Shown piece by piece: positions 1 to 8,248 of a stretch of DNA of 64,000 bases; position 1 is the stretch's first letter, and each line of letters starts with the position of its first letter. The translations under genes were made by a program, and so were the position numbers. Location: contig NZ_CP083985.1 of the NCBI RefSeq assembly GCF_020172665.1, forward strand, positions 1,152,302-1,216,301. Direction: 5' to 3'. The stretch is from [Mycobacterium] zoologicum. GTDB taxonomy: Bacteria > Actinomycetota > Actinomycetes > Mycobacteriales > Mycobacteriaceae. A model generated the notes under the pieces. That model made no database searches. It was not told the DNA's origin and saw nothing but the letters and a program-made list of their open reading frames with translations.

Positions 1-19
1 AGATGTGTATAAGAGACAG
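1..19. other. Nextera transposase mosaic-end adapter (sequencing artefact)
   Basis: The first 19 bases read AGATGTGTATAAGAGACAG, which is exactly the Tn5 mosaic end used in Nextera/tagmentation libraries. Read in the frame of the following gene it gives the residues MYKRQ, a recurrent artefact in public protein sets. It is not organismal DNA; real sequence begins at base 20 and the contig ends there inside a gene. Confidence 0.97.
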
Positions 20-550
20 GGTAACTTCCCGCCGCCCGCTCCGGGCTACTACTCGCCGCCGGTCGGGAACCCGGTGGGCCAGCTTCCCCAGCAGGCCTAC
101 ACGTCGTGGCTCACCCGTTTCGGGGCGTACCTGATCGACACCCTCCCGGTGATGGTCGTTTACGGAATCCCGTCGATGATCGCCAGCGGTATGGCCGAGA
201 AGGAATGCATCACTACGTCCTCGGGTGTGGCGTGCACGGTCACGCCGTCGAGCGTCGGCGTGCTGCTGATGTTCGTGGGTTGGGTGGCGGCGATGGCCTA
301 CGTGATCTGGAACTACGGCTACCGGCAGGGGACCACCGGCTCGAGCATCGGCAAGTCGGTGCTGAAGTTCAAGGTGGTCTCCGAGCAGACCGGGCTGCCG
401 ATCGGGTTCGGCATGTCCGTGGTGCGCCAGCTGGCCCACATCGTCGACAGCATCACGTTCTTCATCGGGTACCTGTTCCCGTTGTGGGACGCCAAACGTC
501 AGACGCTGGCCGACAAGATCATGACGACGGTCTGCCTGCCCATTCAATGA
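20..550 (+). CDS. pra: Proline-rich antigen homologue with RDD domain, 5'-truncated
   Basis: This is the C-terminal 176 residues of a membrane protein; the start is lost at the contig end, where adapter is fused in frame. A short Pro/Gly/Tyr-rich stretch is followed by an RDD domain: the first membrane helix begins at WLTRFGAYLID, then comes a second helix (MFVGWVAAMAYVIWNYGYRQG) and the conserved stretch SSIGKSVLKFKVV, ending with DAKRQTLADKIM. The sequence and the position just upstream of metB match the mycobacterial proline-rich antigen Pra (Rv1078 in M. tuberculosis). RDD proteins are small membrane proteins of unclear function. Its stop overlaps the next start (ATGA), so the two are probably translationally coupled. 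Confidence 0.88.
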   Translation, partial: GNFPPPAPGYYSPPVGNPVGQLPQQAYTSWLTRFGAYLIDTLPVMVVYGIPSMIASGMAEKECITTSSGVACTVTPSSVGVLLMFVGWVAAMAYVIWNYGYRQGTTGSSIGKSVLKFKVVSEQTGLPIGFGMSVVRQLAHIVDSITFFIGYLFPLWDAKRQTLADKIMTTVCLPIQ

Positions 551-1359
551 GCTGCGGGGCCGGCGGCGCCGGGTTGACCCGTCGGCGATTGATCTGGCTG
601 GCGGGCGCTGCGGGTGTGGGCGCGGCCGCGGAGCTCAGCGGGTGTGCGCGTCGGGCGGACCCGCCGGCATCGGCGAGCCCGGCTGCACCAGAGCCGATTC
701 CTACTGCACCACAGCCGATTTCGGCGCCCGCGCCCGAGTCGATCGCGCCGCCCCCGCGCGTCGGTGCGTCGGCTCCGCTGCTGTGCCGTGACGCTTGGGG
801 AGCCAGGCCGCCCCGGGGACCGGGGGTGCCGCACACTCCCAATCGCATGACGGTCCACCACACTGAAGTGGTTCTCGGCGACAACAGCGACGCACCTGCC
901 CGCCTGCGGCAACACCAGCGCTACCACCAGGATTCGCACGGGTGGATCGACATCGCCTACCACATCGGCGTCGACCGAAACGGGAACATCTACCAGCTGC
1001 GCAGCCCAGAGATCGTGGGGGACACCGCAACAGGCTACGACCCGACCGGTCATTTCCTGGTCGTGTGCGAGGGCGACTTCGACAAGGAACCCGTGTCGGA
1101 TGCTCAGCTCAACGCAGCGGCACTGGTGTTCGCCTGGGCGGCTCAGCGGTTCGCCATTGCGACCGACACGCTGGCCGGGCATCGCGATGTCAGCGATGGC
1201 ACCACCTGTCCCGGGGAGAGCCTGTACGCGCATGTAACCTCGGGCGACCTCAAGCGTCGCATCGACGGATTCATCGCCGACGGCCCGGTGGATCTGCACG
1301 TGACATGTGGCCCGGAAGCGGCCGCGATCGTGGCCGACATCGAGGCGGGGCGTCGCTGA
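547..1359 (+). CDS. Tat-exported lipoprotein N-acetylmuramoyl-L-alanine amidase (PGRP/Amidase_2 fold)
   Basis: The 270-residue protein begins with a twin-arginine signal (TRRRLIWLAG, residues 11-20) and a good lipobox (LSGC, Cys33), so it is probably a lipoprotein exported by Tat. A Pro/Ala-rich linker of about 45 residues follows. The catalytic domain has the peptidoglycan-recognition/Amidase_2 pattern: WGARPP, the zinc histidine in VHHTEV, AYHIGVDRNGNIYQLR, the second histidine in LAGHRDV, and TTCPGESLY. It should cleave the lactyl amide bond between muramic acid and the stem peptide in the cell wall. The start ATG overlaps the pra stop. Substrate range is not shown by the sequence. Confidence 0.85.
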   Translation: MSCGAGGAGLTRRRLIWLAGAAGVGAAAELSGCARRADPPASASPAAPEPIPTAPQPISAPAPESIAPPPRVGASAPLLCRDAWGARPPRGPGVPHTPNRMTVHHTEVVLGDNSDAPARLRQHQRYHQDSHGWIDIAYHIGVDRNGNIYQLRSPEIVGDTATGYDPTGHFLVVCEGDFDKEPVSDAQLNAAALVFAWAAQRFAIATDTLAGHRDVSDGTTCPGESLYAHVTSGDLKRRIDGFIADGPVDLHVTCGPEAAAIVADIEAGRR

Positions 1360-1402
1360 CGTCAGCAGCAAATCATCTGACGTGGCCTGGTGGCTGGTGG
1401 CC

Positions 1403-1408
1403 TAGGCT
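1403..1408 (+). promoter_or_regulatory. -10 hexamer TAGGCT, leaderless metB promoter
   Basis: TAGGCT lies 8 nt upstream of the metB ATG and no Shine-Dalgarno sequence is present. This geometry is typical of leaderless mycobacterial transcripts and supports the ATG at 1417 over the in-frame GTG at 1390. Confidence 0.55.
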
Positions 1409-1416
1409 GGTCAGCG

Positions 1417-2583
1417 ATGACTGAGCACCGCAAACCCATGGGCCTGGCCACCACCGCGATCCACGCCGGATACCGCCCCGACCCCGCGACCGGGGCGGTC
1501 AACGCGCCGATCTATGCCAGCAGCACCTTCGCCCAGGACGGCGTCGGCGGACTGCGCAGCGGCTTCGAGTACGCCCGCACCGGCAACCCGACCCGCGCCG
1601 CCCTGGAAGCCGCCCTGGCCGCGGTCGAACGGGGCCGTTACGGGCGGGCGTTCTCCTCCGGGATGGCCGCCACCGACTGTGCGCTGCGGGCGATGCTGCG
1701 TCCGGGTGATCACCTGATCATCCCGGACGACGCCTACGGCGGCACCTTCCGGCTGATCGACAAGGTGTTCGCCCACTGGGGTGTGACGCACACGCCGGTG
1801 CCGCTGTCGGATCTGGCCGCGGTGCGCGCCGCGCTCACCGACACCACCCGGCTGATCTGGGTGGAGACCCCCACCAACCCGCTGCTGTCGATCGCCGACA
1901 TCGCAGGCATAGCAGCCATCGGGCACGAAAAAGACGTAAAGATATTGGTGGACAACACTTTCGCCTCACCCGCCCTGCAGCAGCCACTGACCCTGGGTGC
2001 CGACGTGGTGCTGCACTCGACCACCAAATACATCGGCGGGCACTCCGATGTGGTGGGTGGCGCATTGGTCACCGACGACGAGGAACTCGACGCCGCCTTC
2101 GCGTTCCTGCAGAACGGGGCCGGCGCCGTCCCGGGTCCCTTCGACGCCTATCTGACCATGCGGGGCCTCAAGACGCTGGTGCTGCGGATGCAGCGGCACA
2201 GCGAAAACGCCGCGGCGGTCGCCGATTTCCTCAACGGGCACCCCGCGGTGGCCAGCGTGCTCTACCCGGGTCTGCCCGGGCACGCCGGACACGACGTCGC
2301 CGCGGCACAGATGAGCGGCTTCGGTGGCATGGTGTCGGTGCGCATGCGCGGCGGTCGGGCCGCGGCACAACAACTCTGCGCGGCGACCCGGATCTTCATC
2401 CTGGCCGAGTCGCTGGGCGGGGTCGAGTCGCTGATCGAACACCCAGGCGCCATGACGCACGCGTCGACGGCCGGCTCACAACTGGAAGTCCCCGACGACC
2501 TGGTGCGGCTGTCGGTCGGTATCGAGGACATCGGGGACCTGCTCGCCGATCTGGAGCAGGCGCTGAGTCAAGCTCAGGAGTGA
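1417..2583 (+). CDS. metB: Cystathionine gamma-synthase
   Basis: A PLP enzyme of the Cys/Met metabolism family (388 residues, the length of the mycobacterial MetB). It joins O-acylhomoserine and cysteine to cystathionine in transsulfuration. Visible motifs are [50 protein letters not shown] and the PLP lysine motif [12 protein letters not shown]; the C-terminal half contains [16 protein letters not shown]. The ATG at 1417 is chosen because it gives the family length and follows a leaderless-type -10 box. Its 3' end overlaps the convergent greA by 10 nt. Confidence 0.95.
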   Translation: MTEHRKPMGLATTAIHAGYRPDPATGAVNAPIYASSTFAQDGVGGLRSGFEYARTGNPTRAALEAALAAVERGRYGRAFSSGMAATDCALRAMLRPGDHLIIPDDAYGGTFRLIDKVFAHWGVTHTPVPLSDLAAVRAALTDTTRLIWVETPTNPLLSIADIAGIAAIGHEKDVKILVDNTFASPALQQPLTLGADVVLHSTTKYIGGHSDVVGGALVTDDEELDAAFAFLQNGAGAVPGPFDAYLTMRGLKTLVLRMQRHSENAAAVADFLNGHPAVASVLYPGLPGHAGHDVAAAQMSGFGGMVSVRMRGGRAAAQQLCAATRIFILAESLGGVESLIEHPGAMTHASTAGSQLEVPDDLVRLSVGIEDIGDLLADLEQALSQAQE

Positions 2584-3068
2584 TAGGGCTCCGCGCTGAC
2601 CAGGGTCACCTTGACGGTCTTGCCGCTGGGCACCGTGTAGCTGCGCTCCTCGTCCACCTTGGCGCCGAGCAGGGCGTGGCCCAGCGGCGAGTTCGGTGAG
2701 TACACCTCGAGCTTGTCTTCGCTGATGCCTTCCTGGCGGGTGGCGATCAGGAAGGTCTCGGTGTCCGATTTGTCGCCGTCGTAGAAGACCTTGACCACAG
2801 AACCCGGCAGGGCCACCCCGGACTGCGTCGGGGCCTCGCCGACCTTGGCGTTGTTCAGCAGCTCCTGTAGTTGCCGGATGCGGGCCTCCTGCTGGCCCTG
2901 CTCCTCGCGTGCGGCGTGATAGCCGCCGTTCTCCCGCAGGTCGCCTTCTTCGCGGCGGTCGTTGATCTCCGCGGCGATCACCGGACGGTTTGCGATCAGC
3001 TGGTCGAGTTCGGCCTTGAGCCGGTCGTGTGACTCCTGCGTCAACCAGGTCACCTGGGTGTCCGTCAT
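2574..3068 (-). CDS. greA: Transcription elongation factor GreA
   Basis: A 164-residue GreA: the N-terminal coiled coil ([41 protein letters not shown]) carries the acidic tip residues that reach into the RNA polymerase secondary channel, and the C-terminal FKBP-like domain contains [14 protein letters not shown]. It reactivates backtracked polymerase by stimulating transcript cleavage. It is convergent with metB and lies downstream of the DUF4307 gene on the same strand, with a 137-nt gap holding a strong hairpin. Confidence 0.96.
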   Translation of the reverse strand: MTDTQVTWLTQESHDRLKAELDQLIANRPVIAAEINDRREEGDLRENGGYHAAREEQGQQEARIRQLQELLNNAKVGEAPTQSGVALPGSVVKVFYDGDKSDTETFLIATRQEGISEDKLEVYSPNSPLGHALLGAKVDEERSYTVPSGKTVKVTLVSAEPYHS

Positions 3069-3154
3069 CTCACTGTGCTCCTCGTGTCGTCGGACCCGGC
3101 GATCTCAGTCAGCGGGGGTCGACGCTTGTAAATAATGCAGTCGTTAATGCAGCA

Positions 3155-3182
3155 ATACACGGTCCCATCCGGAACCGTGTAT
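3155..3182. repeat. Intergenic inverted repeat (9-bp stem) between greA and DUF4307 gene
   Basis: ATACACGGT (3155-3163) pairs exactly with ACCGTGTAT (3174-3182) around a 10-nt loop that can pair two further bases. A second short palindromic stretch, GGTACACGGTACC, begins at 3184 and repeats the ACACGGT core. It lies downstream of the DUF4307 gene and upstream of greA. No U-tract follows on either strand, so it is not a classic intrinsic terminator; it could be a transcript-end hairpin or a protein site. Confidence 0.55.
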
Positions 3183-3205
3183 CGGTACACGGTACCACCG
3201 CACCG

Positions 3206-3640
3206 TCAGGGTGACTGTAAATAACCTGGTACATCGGTCCCGCAACCGTAGACATCGCCCATGACCGGGGGCTGGGACGACGCGACGGTCGTCGTCACCT
3301 GGACGGTCGCCGACTCCGACGGCCCGATCAGCAGCTCACGCCGGCCGGCCTCGCTGCCGTCGGCCGCCCGGACCCGCACGATGCAGTCCACCGGGCGTGA
3401 CGGATCGGTCCTGGTCACGTTGATCGTCACCGACACCGTGTGGTCGTCGAGCACCCGGTAGCCGTACATGTCGCCCTTGACCTCGGCGGCGGTCAGCCGC
3501 TGGTAGCCCAGCACGGCCAGCGCGGCAGCGGTCGCGACCGCCAGCACGCCGAGGGTGATCGCCAGCAGCCGCCGGGGCAGGGCACTGCCTCGGGAATCCC
3601 CGTAACGGGCCGGCGTCGGGTCGGTCGTGGAGTCGGTCAT
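3206..3640 (-). CDS. DUF4307 family single-pass membrane protein (Rv1081c-like)
   Basis: A 144-residue protein: a short cytoplasmic N-terminus, one membrane helix (LLAITLGVLAVATAAALAVLGY), then an outside domain with DMYGYRVLDDHTVSVTINVTRTDPSRPVDCIVRVRA and a final YGCGTDVPGYLQSP. The domain pattern and position between greA and mca match the actinobacterial DUF4307 family, whose role is unknown. The start at 3640 (MTDSTTDP) fits the family; the open frame upstream to 3808 lacks family character. It is divergent from mca. Confidence 0.82.
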   Translation of the reverse strand: MTDSTTDPTPARYGDSRGSALPRRLLAITLGVLAVATAAALAVLGYQRLTAAEVKGDMYGYRVLDDHTVSVTINVTRTDPSRPVDCIVRVRAADGSEAGRRELLIGPSESATVQVTTTVASSQPPVMGDVYGCGTDVPGYLQSP

Positions 3641-3752
3641 CGTGCGGTGCGCCCCATGGTCGTCGGGATCGGTTGCCGCGCCCGCCGCGCGTGGTGGAAC
3701 GATGGGGGCCGGAAACCAACCAGAACTATAGGGGCAATAGGGGAACGTGCAG

Positions 3753-4622
3753 ATGAGCGGACTGCGGTTGATGGCGGTGCACGCCCACCCCGACGACGAG
3801 TCCAGCAAGGGGGCCGCGACCCTGGCCCGCTACGCCGACGCCGGGCACCGGGTGATGGTGGTGACGCTGACCGGCGGGGAGCGCGGCGACATCCTCAACC
3901 CGGCGATGGACCTGCCGGACGTGCACGGGCGCATCGCCGAGGTTCGTCGCGGCGAGATGGCCAAGGCCGCCGAGATCCTCGGCGTCGAACATCACTGGCT
4001 GGGGTTCGTCGACTCCGGGCTGCCCCAGGGGGACCCGCTGCCCCCGTTGCCGGATGGCTGCTTCGCGCTGGAGCCACTGGAGGTGCCCACCGAGGCCCTG
4101 GTGCGCGTGATCCGGGAGTTCCGCCCGCACGTGATGACCACCTACGACGAGAACGGCGGATACCCGCACCCCGATCACATTCGCTGCCACCAGGTTTCGG
4201 TGGCAGCCTTCGAGGCCGCCGGTGACTACCGCCGCTTCCCGGAGGCCGGTGAGGCGTGGCCGGTCGCCAAGCTGTACTACAACCACGGATTCCTGCGGCA
4301 ACGAATGCAGATGCTGCAGGACGAATTCGCCAAGCGCGGCGAGGTCGGCCCGTTCGCCAGGTGGCTGAAGCATTGGCAGCCCGACCATGACGTGTTCGCC
4401 GACCGGGTGACCAGCCGCATCGAGTGCTCCGACTACTTCTCCCAGCGCGACGACGCGCTGCGCGCGCACGCCACTCAGATCGATCCGAACGGTGATTTCT
4501 TCGCCGCCCCGATCGAATGGCAGCAACGACTGTGGCCCACCGAGGAATTCGAGCTGGCCCGGTCCCGGGTGCCGGTTAGCCTGCCCGAGACCGACCTGTT
4601 CGCCGGGATCGAGGACAACTGA
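3753..4622 (+). CDS. mca: Mycothiol S-conjugate amidase
   Basis: A zinc-dependent LmbE-like deacetylase of 289 residues. It hydrolyses mycothiol S-conjugates in the cytosol, releasing mercapturic acids for export, and so detoxifies electrophiles and antibiotics. The metal-binding motif AHPDDES is at residues 11-17; TLTGGERG and the second ligand motif [11 protein letters not shown] follow. The near-complete match to mycobacterial Mca, rather than MshB, is clear from [19 protein letters not shown] and [22 protein letters not shown] 3753 has a GGGGA Shine-Dalgarno sequence 8 nt upstream; a GTG lies 6 nt earlier. The stop overlaps the next start (ATGA). Confidence 0.96.
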   Translation: MSGLRLMAVHAHPDDESSKGAATLARYADAGHRVMVVTLTGGERGDILNPAMDLPDVHGRIAEVRRGEMAKAAEILGVEHHWLGFVDSGLPQGDPLPPLPDGCFALEPLEVPTEALVRVIREFRPHVMTTYDENGGYPHPDHIRCHQVSVAAFEAAGDYRRFPEAGEAWPVAKLYYNHGFLRQRMQMLQDEFAKRGEVGPFARWLKHWQPDHDVFADRVTSRIECSDYFSQRDDALRAHATQIDPNGDFFAAPIEWQQRLWPTEEFELARSRVPVSLPETDLFAGIEDN

Positions 4623-4876
4623 TGACTCACGCTGCACTGACCACGCTGTTGCTGTTGGCCGACGACGTGCCCCGCAACACCGGGCCGGACTTCGGCAAGG
4701 CCAGTCCGTTGGGACTGTTGGTGATCGTGTTGCTGCTGTTGGGCACCTTCGGGTTGGTGCGGTCGATGAACACCCAGCTCAAGAAGCTGCCGGAATCGTT
4801 CGACCCCGAGGACCCGGCCGCCGACCAGGCCGCCGACGACGGGACCGTCGGTGAGGGCGACAAAGCGCAAGGCTGA
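4622..4876 (+). CDS. Small single-pass membrane protein downstream of mca (Rv1083-like)
   Basis: An 84-residue protein with one strong hydrophobic helix (LGLLVIVLLLLGTFGLV, about residues 30-46) followed by SMNTQLKKLPESFDPEDP and a very acidic tail. It overlaps mca by one base of the ATGA junction, so it is probably translated with it. The same small gene follows mca in M. tuberculosis (Rv1083). Function unknown; the coupling suggests membrane-side support for mycothiol detoxification, but that is inference. Confidence 0.78.
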   Translation: MTHAALTTLLLLADDVPRNTGPDFGKASPLGLLVIVLLLLGTFGLVRSMNTQLKKLPESFDPEDPAADQAADDGTVGEGDKAQG

Positions 4877-4910
4877 ATAGGCCGTCCGCACCTGGATTAA
4901 CGTAGGTGGT

Positions 4911-6917
4911 GTGGTCAACCGCCTTGCACAGTCCACCAGTCCGTATCTGCGTCAGCATGCCGACAACCCGGTGGACTGGCAGGAGTGGACACCGCAGGCG
5001 CTGGCCGAAGCCGCGCGGCGCGACGTGCCGATCCTGCTCTCGGTCGGTTACGCAGCCTGTCACTGGTGCCATGTCATGGGCCACGGATCTTTCGAGGACC
5101 CCGAGGTCGCCGAAGCGATGAACGCCGATTTCGTGTGTATCAAGGTCGACCGCGAGGAACGCCCGGACATCGACGCGATCTACATGAACGCCACCATCGC
5201 GCTCACCGGCCGCGGCGGCTGGCCGATGACCTGCTTCCTGACTCCCGACGGCCGGCCGTTCTTCTGTGGCACTTACTACCCGAAACCCGCTTTCCTGGAA
5301 CTGCTTTCGGCGGTGACCAAGACCTGGCGGGAGCGTCGTGACGAAGTGCTGGACACCTCGCAGCACATCGCCGACGAGTTGCGCTCGATGGCCACCGGCG
5401 TGCTCGGGGACGGGGTGCCGGTGGACACTGCGCTGTGCGACGCCGCGGTGGCGGCGGTGCTGGCGGATCAGGACCTCGAGCACGGCGGTTTCGGCGGTGC
5501 GCCGAAGTTCCCGCCGTCGGCGCTGCTGGAAACCCTGCTGCGACACCACGAACGCACCGGCGGCGGCGCCGCGCTGGACGCGGTGGCCCGCGTCGGGCGG
5601 GCGATGGCCCGGGGCGGAATCTACGATCAGCTGGCCGGTGGATTCGCCCGCTACAGTGTCGACACTGCCTGGGTGGTACCGCATTTCGAGAAGATGCTGT
5701 ATGACAACGCCTTGCTACTGCGGGGCTATGCGCACTGGGCCCGCCGCACCGGTGATCCGCTGGCGATCCGCATCGCCGACCAGACCGCGCGGTTTCTGCT
5801 CGATGACCTCTGCGACGGCGGCATGTTCGTCTCGTCGCTGGACGCCGACGCCGACGGCCGGGAGGGCTTGACCTATGTCTGGACCCGCCAGCAGTTGCAG
5901 GATCTGCTGGGCGAGGACGACGGCGCTTGGGCGGCAGACGTTTTCGGGGTCACCCCAGGTGGCACTTTTGAAGCGGGTGCCTCTGTCCTGCAACTGCCGG
6001 TCGACTCGTCCGATCAACAGCGATTCGAGCGGATCAGGCAGCGGTTGCTGGTCGCCCGACGCAGCCGGCCCCAGCCCGCCCGCGACGACAAAGTCGTCAC
6101 CGCCTGGAACGGGATGGCGATCACCGCCCTGACCGAAGCCGCTGTGGCGCTGGGGGATTGGAGCCTTCTCGGTGCGGCGCAGGGCTGCGCAACGGCGGTG
6201 GTCGACCTGCACCTGGTGGACGGTCGGCTGCGCCGGGCCAGCCTGGGCGGCCGCGTCGGCGACAGCGCGGCCATGCTGGAGGACTACGGCGCGCTGGCCA
6301 CCGGCCTGCTCAGCGTCCATCAGCTCACCGGCGACCCGCAGACCCTGCAAGCCGCCACCGGCCTGCTGGACACCGCCCTGGAGCACTTCGCCGACCCGGC
6401 GCATCCCGGCCGCTGGTTCGACAGCGCCGATGACGCCGAGGCGCTGGTGATGCGCCCCGCCGAACCGGCCGATGGTGCCACCCCGTCGGGGGCGGCGCTG
6501 ATCACCGAGGCGCTGCTGACCGCCGCGCATCTGGCCGATGCGCCGCGGGGCGAACGCTACCGACAGGCGGCGGAGCAGGCGTTGGCGGCGCATTCAGGGC
6601 TGCTGGCCCGCTCGCCCCGGGCGGCTGGGCACTGGCTGGCGGTCGCCGAGACCTACGTGCGGGGGCCGCTGCAGGTGGCGGTGGCCTGCGAGCGCCCCGA
6701 CTCGACCCTGCTGACGCAGGCCCGGCAACTGGCGCCCGGCGGGGCGATCGTCGTCGGCGGCGCGGCCGGCTCCTCGGAGCTGCTGATCGGGCGCGACCGC
6801 GTGGGCGGCGCCGACGCCGCCTACGTCTGCCGGGGCACCGTGTGCGACCTGCCGGTGACCGGCACGGCCGAGTTGGCAGCGGCCCTTGAAGTGCCCGCGA
6901 TGCGGTCTTCCGTGTAA
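4911..6917 (+). CDS. Thioredoxin-domain / YyaL-type (DUF255) protein
   Basis: A 668-residue protein with an N-terminal thioredoxin-like DUF255 domain (SPYLRQHADNPVDWQEW, the redox pair CHWC in AACHWCHVMGHGSFED, DREERPDIDAIYM, GRGGWPMTCFLTPDG) and a C-terminal six-hairpin glycosidase-like alpha/alpha barrel (GGIYDQLAGGFARYSVD, WVVPHFEKMLYDNA, SLDADADGREG, DDKVVTAWNGM). This is the conserved YyaL/spermatogenesis-associated-20 family (Rv1084 in M. tuberculosis); its biochemical role is not established. GTG 4911 begins the conserved NRLAQSTSPYLRQHA region. No signal peptide. Confidence 0.9.
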   Translation: MVNRLAQSTSPYLRQHADNPVDWQEWTPQALAEAARRDVPILLSVGYAACHWCHVMGHGSFEDPEVAEAMNADFVCIKVDREERPDIDAIYMNATIALTGRGGWPMTCFLTPDGRPFFCGTYYPKPAFLELLSAVTKTWRERRDEVLDTSQHIADELRSMATGVLGDGVPVDTALCDAAVAAVLADQDLEHGGFGGAPKFPPSALLETLLRHHERTGGGAALDAVARVGRAMARGGIYDQLAGGFARYSVDTAWVVPHFEKMLYDNALLLRGYAHWARRTGDPLAIRIADQTARFLLDDLCDGGMFVSSLDADADGREGLTYVWTRQQLQDLLGEDDGAWAADVFGVTPGGTFEAGASVLQLPVDSSDQQRFERIRQRLLVARRSRPQPARDDKVVTAWNGMAITALTEAAVALGDWSLLGAAQGCATAVVDLHLVDGRLRRASLGGRVGDSAAMLEDYGALATGLLSVHQLTGDPQTLQAATGLLDTALEHFADPAHPGRWFDSADDAEALVMRPAEPADGATPSGAALITEALLTAAHLADAPRGERYRQAAEQALAAHSGLLARSPRAAGHWLAVAETYVRGPLQVAVACERPDSTLLTQARQLAPGGAIVVGGAAGSSELLIGRDRVGGADAAYVCRGTVCDLPVTGTAELAAALEVPAMRSSV

Positions 6918-6920
6918 CCT
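6915..6920 (+). promoter_or_regulatory. -10 hexamer TAACCT, leaderless promoter of the isomerase-like gene
   Basis: TAACCT ends 7 nt before ATG 6928 and overlaps the stop region of the preceding gene. No Shine-Dalgarno sequence is seen. The spacing fits a leaderless transcript and supports the 6928 start. Confidence 0.5.
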
Positions 6921-6927
6921 GCGCCAC

Positions 6928-7311
6928 ATGACGAGCGCACCCGAGCGAGCCCAGGCCATCACCGAGACCGTCCACCGCTACATCGAGCTGGTGGGCAGCG
7001 GCGACGCCGACGCGCTGGTCGGGCTGTATGCCACCGACGCCACCCTGGAGGACCCGGTCGGCGGTGAGGTGCACATCGGCCACCAGGCCATCCGCAACTT
7101 CTACTCGGCCATCACCGGGCTGGACCGCAAGGCCGAGTTGGTGACGCTGCGGGTCGCCGGCAACGAGGCGGCGTTCCATTTCGCGCTGACCATCACCAAT
7201 GGCGACCACCGGATGCGCATCGAACCGATCGACGTGATGGTGTTCGACGGCGACGGCAAGATCGCGGGGATGAAGGCCTACTGGTCGGCGGAGAACATCA
7301 CCCAGCTGTAG
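6928..7311 (+). CDS. Ketosteroid-isomerase-like protein (NTF2/SnoaL fold)
   Basis: 127 residues. It resembles the true bacterial steroid delta5-3-ketoisomerases more than generic SnoaL proteins: Tyr18 in VHRYIELV, Asp42 in [10 protein letters not shown] and Asp102 in [10 protein letters not shown] occupy the positions of the catalytic Tyr/Asp/Asp triad of Comamonas and Pseudomonas KSI, and [10 protein letters not shown] matches the core strand. Such enzymes move the double bond of delta5-3-ketosteroids to delta4 in steroid catabolism. It converges on the R2-like oxidase gene with a 14-nt overlap. Substrate is inferred from the three residues only. Confidence 0.8.
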   Translation: MTSAPERAQAITETVHRYIELVGSGDADALVGLYATDATLEDPVGGEVHIGHQAIRNFYSAITGLDRKAELVTLRVAGNEAAFHFALTITNGDHRMRIEPIDVMVFDGDGKIAGMKAYWSAENITQL

Positions 7312-8248
7312 CCAGCACTTTGGCGTCCTCGTCGGCGAAGCGGTCCTCCAGCGCCAGCGGCGTGTAGTCCACGTCGATCTCTTCCAGCGGACGCCCGCGG
7401 GCGCTTTCGATGGTGCCCAGGCGGCGCATTCCCTTGTCCATCGCGTAGCCGGCGAACTCTGCCGTGGTCAGCCCGAACGGGACGTCGTCGCCGTAGAGCC
7501 CGAAGACCTCGTCGACGACGCGCACCGCCACCGGCACCAGCTCGTTCAGGCGCGCCTCGAACACCGCCCAGTTGGCGTCGTCGGCGGCCACGTGGCGCCG
7601 GCAGGTGAAGGTGCCCCACGCCATGTGCCGGCGCTCGTCGTCGCCGATGTGGCCGATCAGCTCCATCATTCCGGGCAGGATGCCGCGGTGGGCGCAGACC
7701 CGCTTCCAGGCCTGGTAGCCGGTGAGCGCCAAGGTGCCTTCGACCACGTGGTTGTAGGTCACCGAGGCCCGGATCTGCGCGGCCGGCGACGGGTCGGCCA
7801 GCAGCGCGTTCAGTGATTGCGGCAGTTCGGTGTTGAAGATCCGCAAGTACGACGGCATCGGGTCCAGCAGGCTCTGCAGATCTTCGGTGATCCCGACCGC
7901 GTCGAGCCACAGCCGGAACACTTGAACGTGCTTGGCCTCCTCGAATGCGAACTGGGTCAGATACATCTCGTCACCGAGCCTGCCTTCGGCGCGCATCGCC
8001 GCCATGAACGGCTGGATATCGCTGGTGACGGCTTCCTCGCCGGCGATGAAGATCGCGCAGAGTCGGGTGGCGAGGTCACGCTCCCGCTCCGACAGCGACT
8101 CCCAATCCTGCCGATCGCGGGAGAAGTCGATGTCGGCGGGGTTCCAGGATTTCGCGTTGCCACCGGCGAACAGCTTCAAAGGCAAACTGTGCCAATTGAG
8201 TCCACCGCCGGCCAGCGAACCGTAAGCGGTTCGGCTCACCCCGGTCAT
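7298..8248 (-). CDS. R2-like ligand-binding oxidase (R2lox)
   Basis: A 316-residue ferritin-like protein of the ribonucleotide-reductase R2-like family that is not part of RNR. All hallmark residues are present: metal ligands Glu71, Glu104, His107, Glu170, Glu205 and His208, and the Val74-Tyr165 pair that forms the tyrosine-valine ether cross-link in Mn/Fe R2lox proteins (numbering by the fixed +3 offset from M. tuberculosis Rv0233). Known members bind a long-chain fatty acid and are thought to oxidise a hydrophobic substrate. The start overlaps the stop of the upstream DUF1214-like gene (ATGA), so the two are coupled. Confidence 0.93.
   Translation of the reverse strand: MTGVSRTAYGSLAGGGLNWHSLPLKLFAGGNAKSWNPADIDFSRDRQDWESLSERERDLATRLCAIFIAGEEAVTSDIQPFMAAMRAEGRLGDEMYLTQFAFEEAKHVQVFRLWLDAVGITEDLQSLLDPMPSYLRIFNTELPQSLNALLADPSPAAQIRASVTYNHVVEGTLALTGYQAWKRVCAHRGILPGMMELIGHIGDDERRHMAWGTFTCRRHVAADDANWAVFEARLNELVPVAVRVVDEVFGLYGDDVPFGLTTAEFAGYAMDKGMRRLGTIESARGRPLEEIDVDYTPLALEDRFADEDAKVLATAG

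Noticed and set aside
1390..1416. GTG 1390 as the metB start
   Set aside because: Would place the start upstream of the TAGGCT -10 box and add nine residues not fitting the family length.
3155..3182. Hairpin as an intrinsic terminator
   Set aside because: No T-run follows the stem on either strand.
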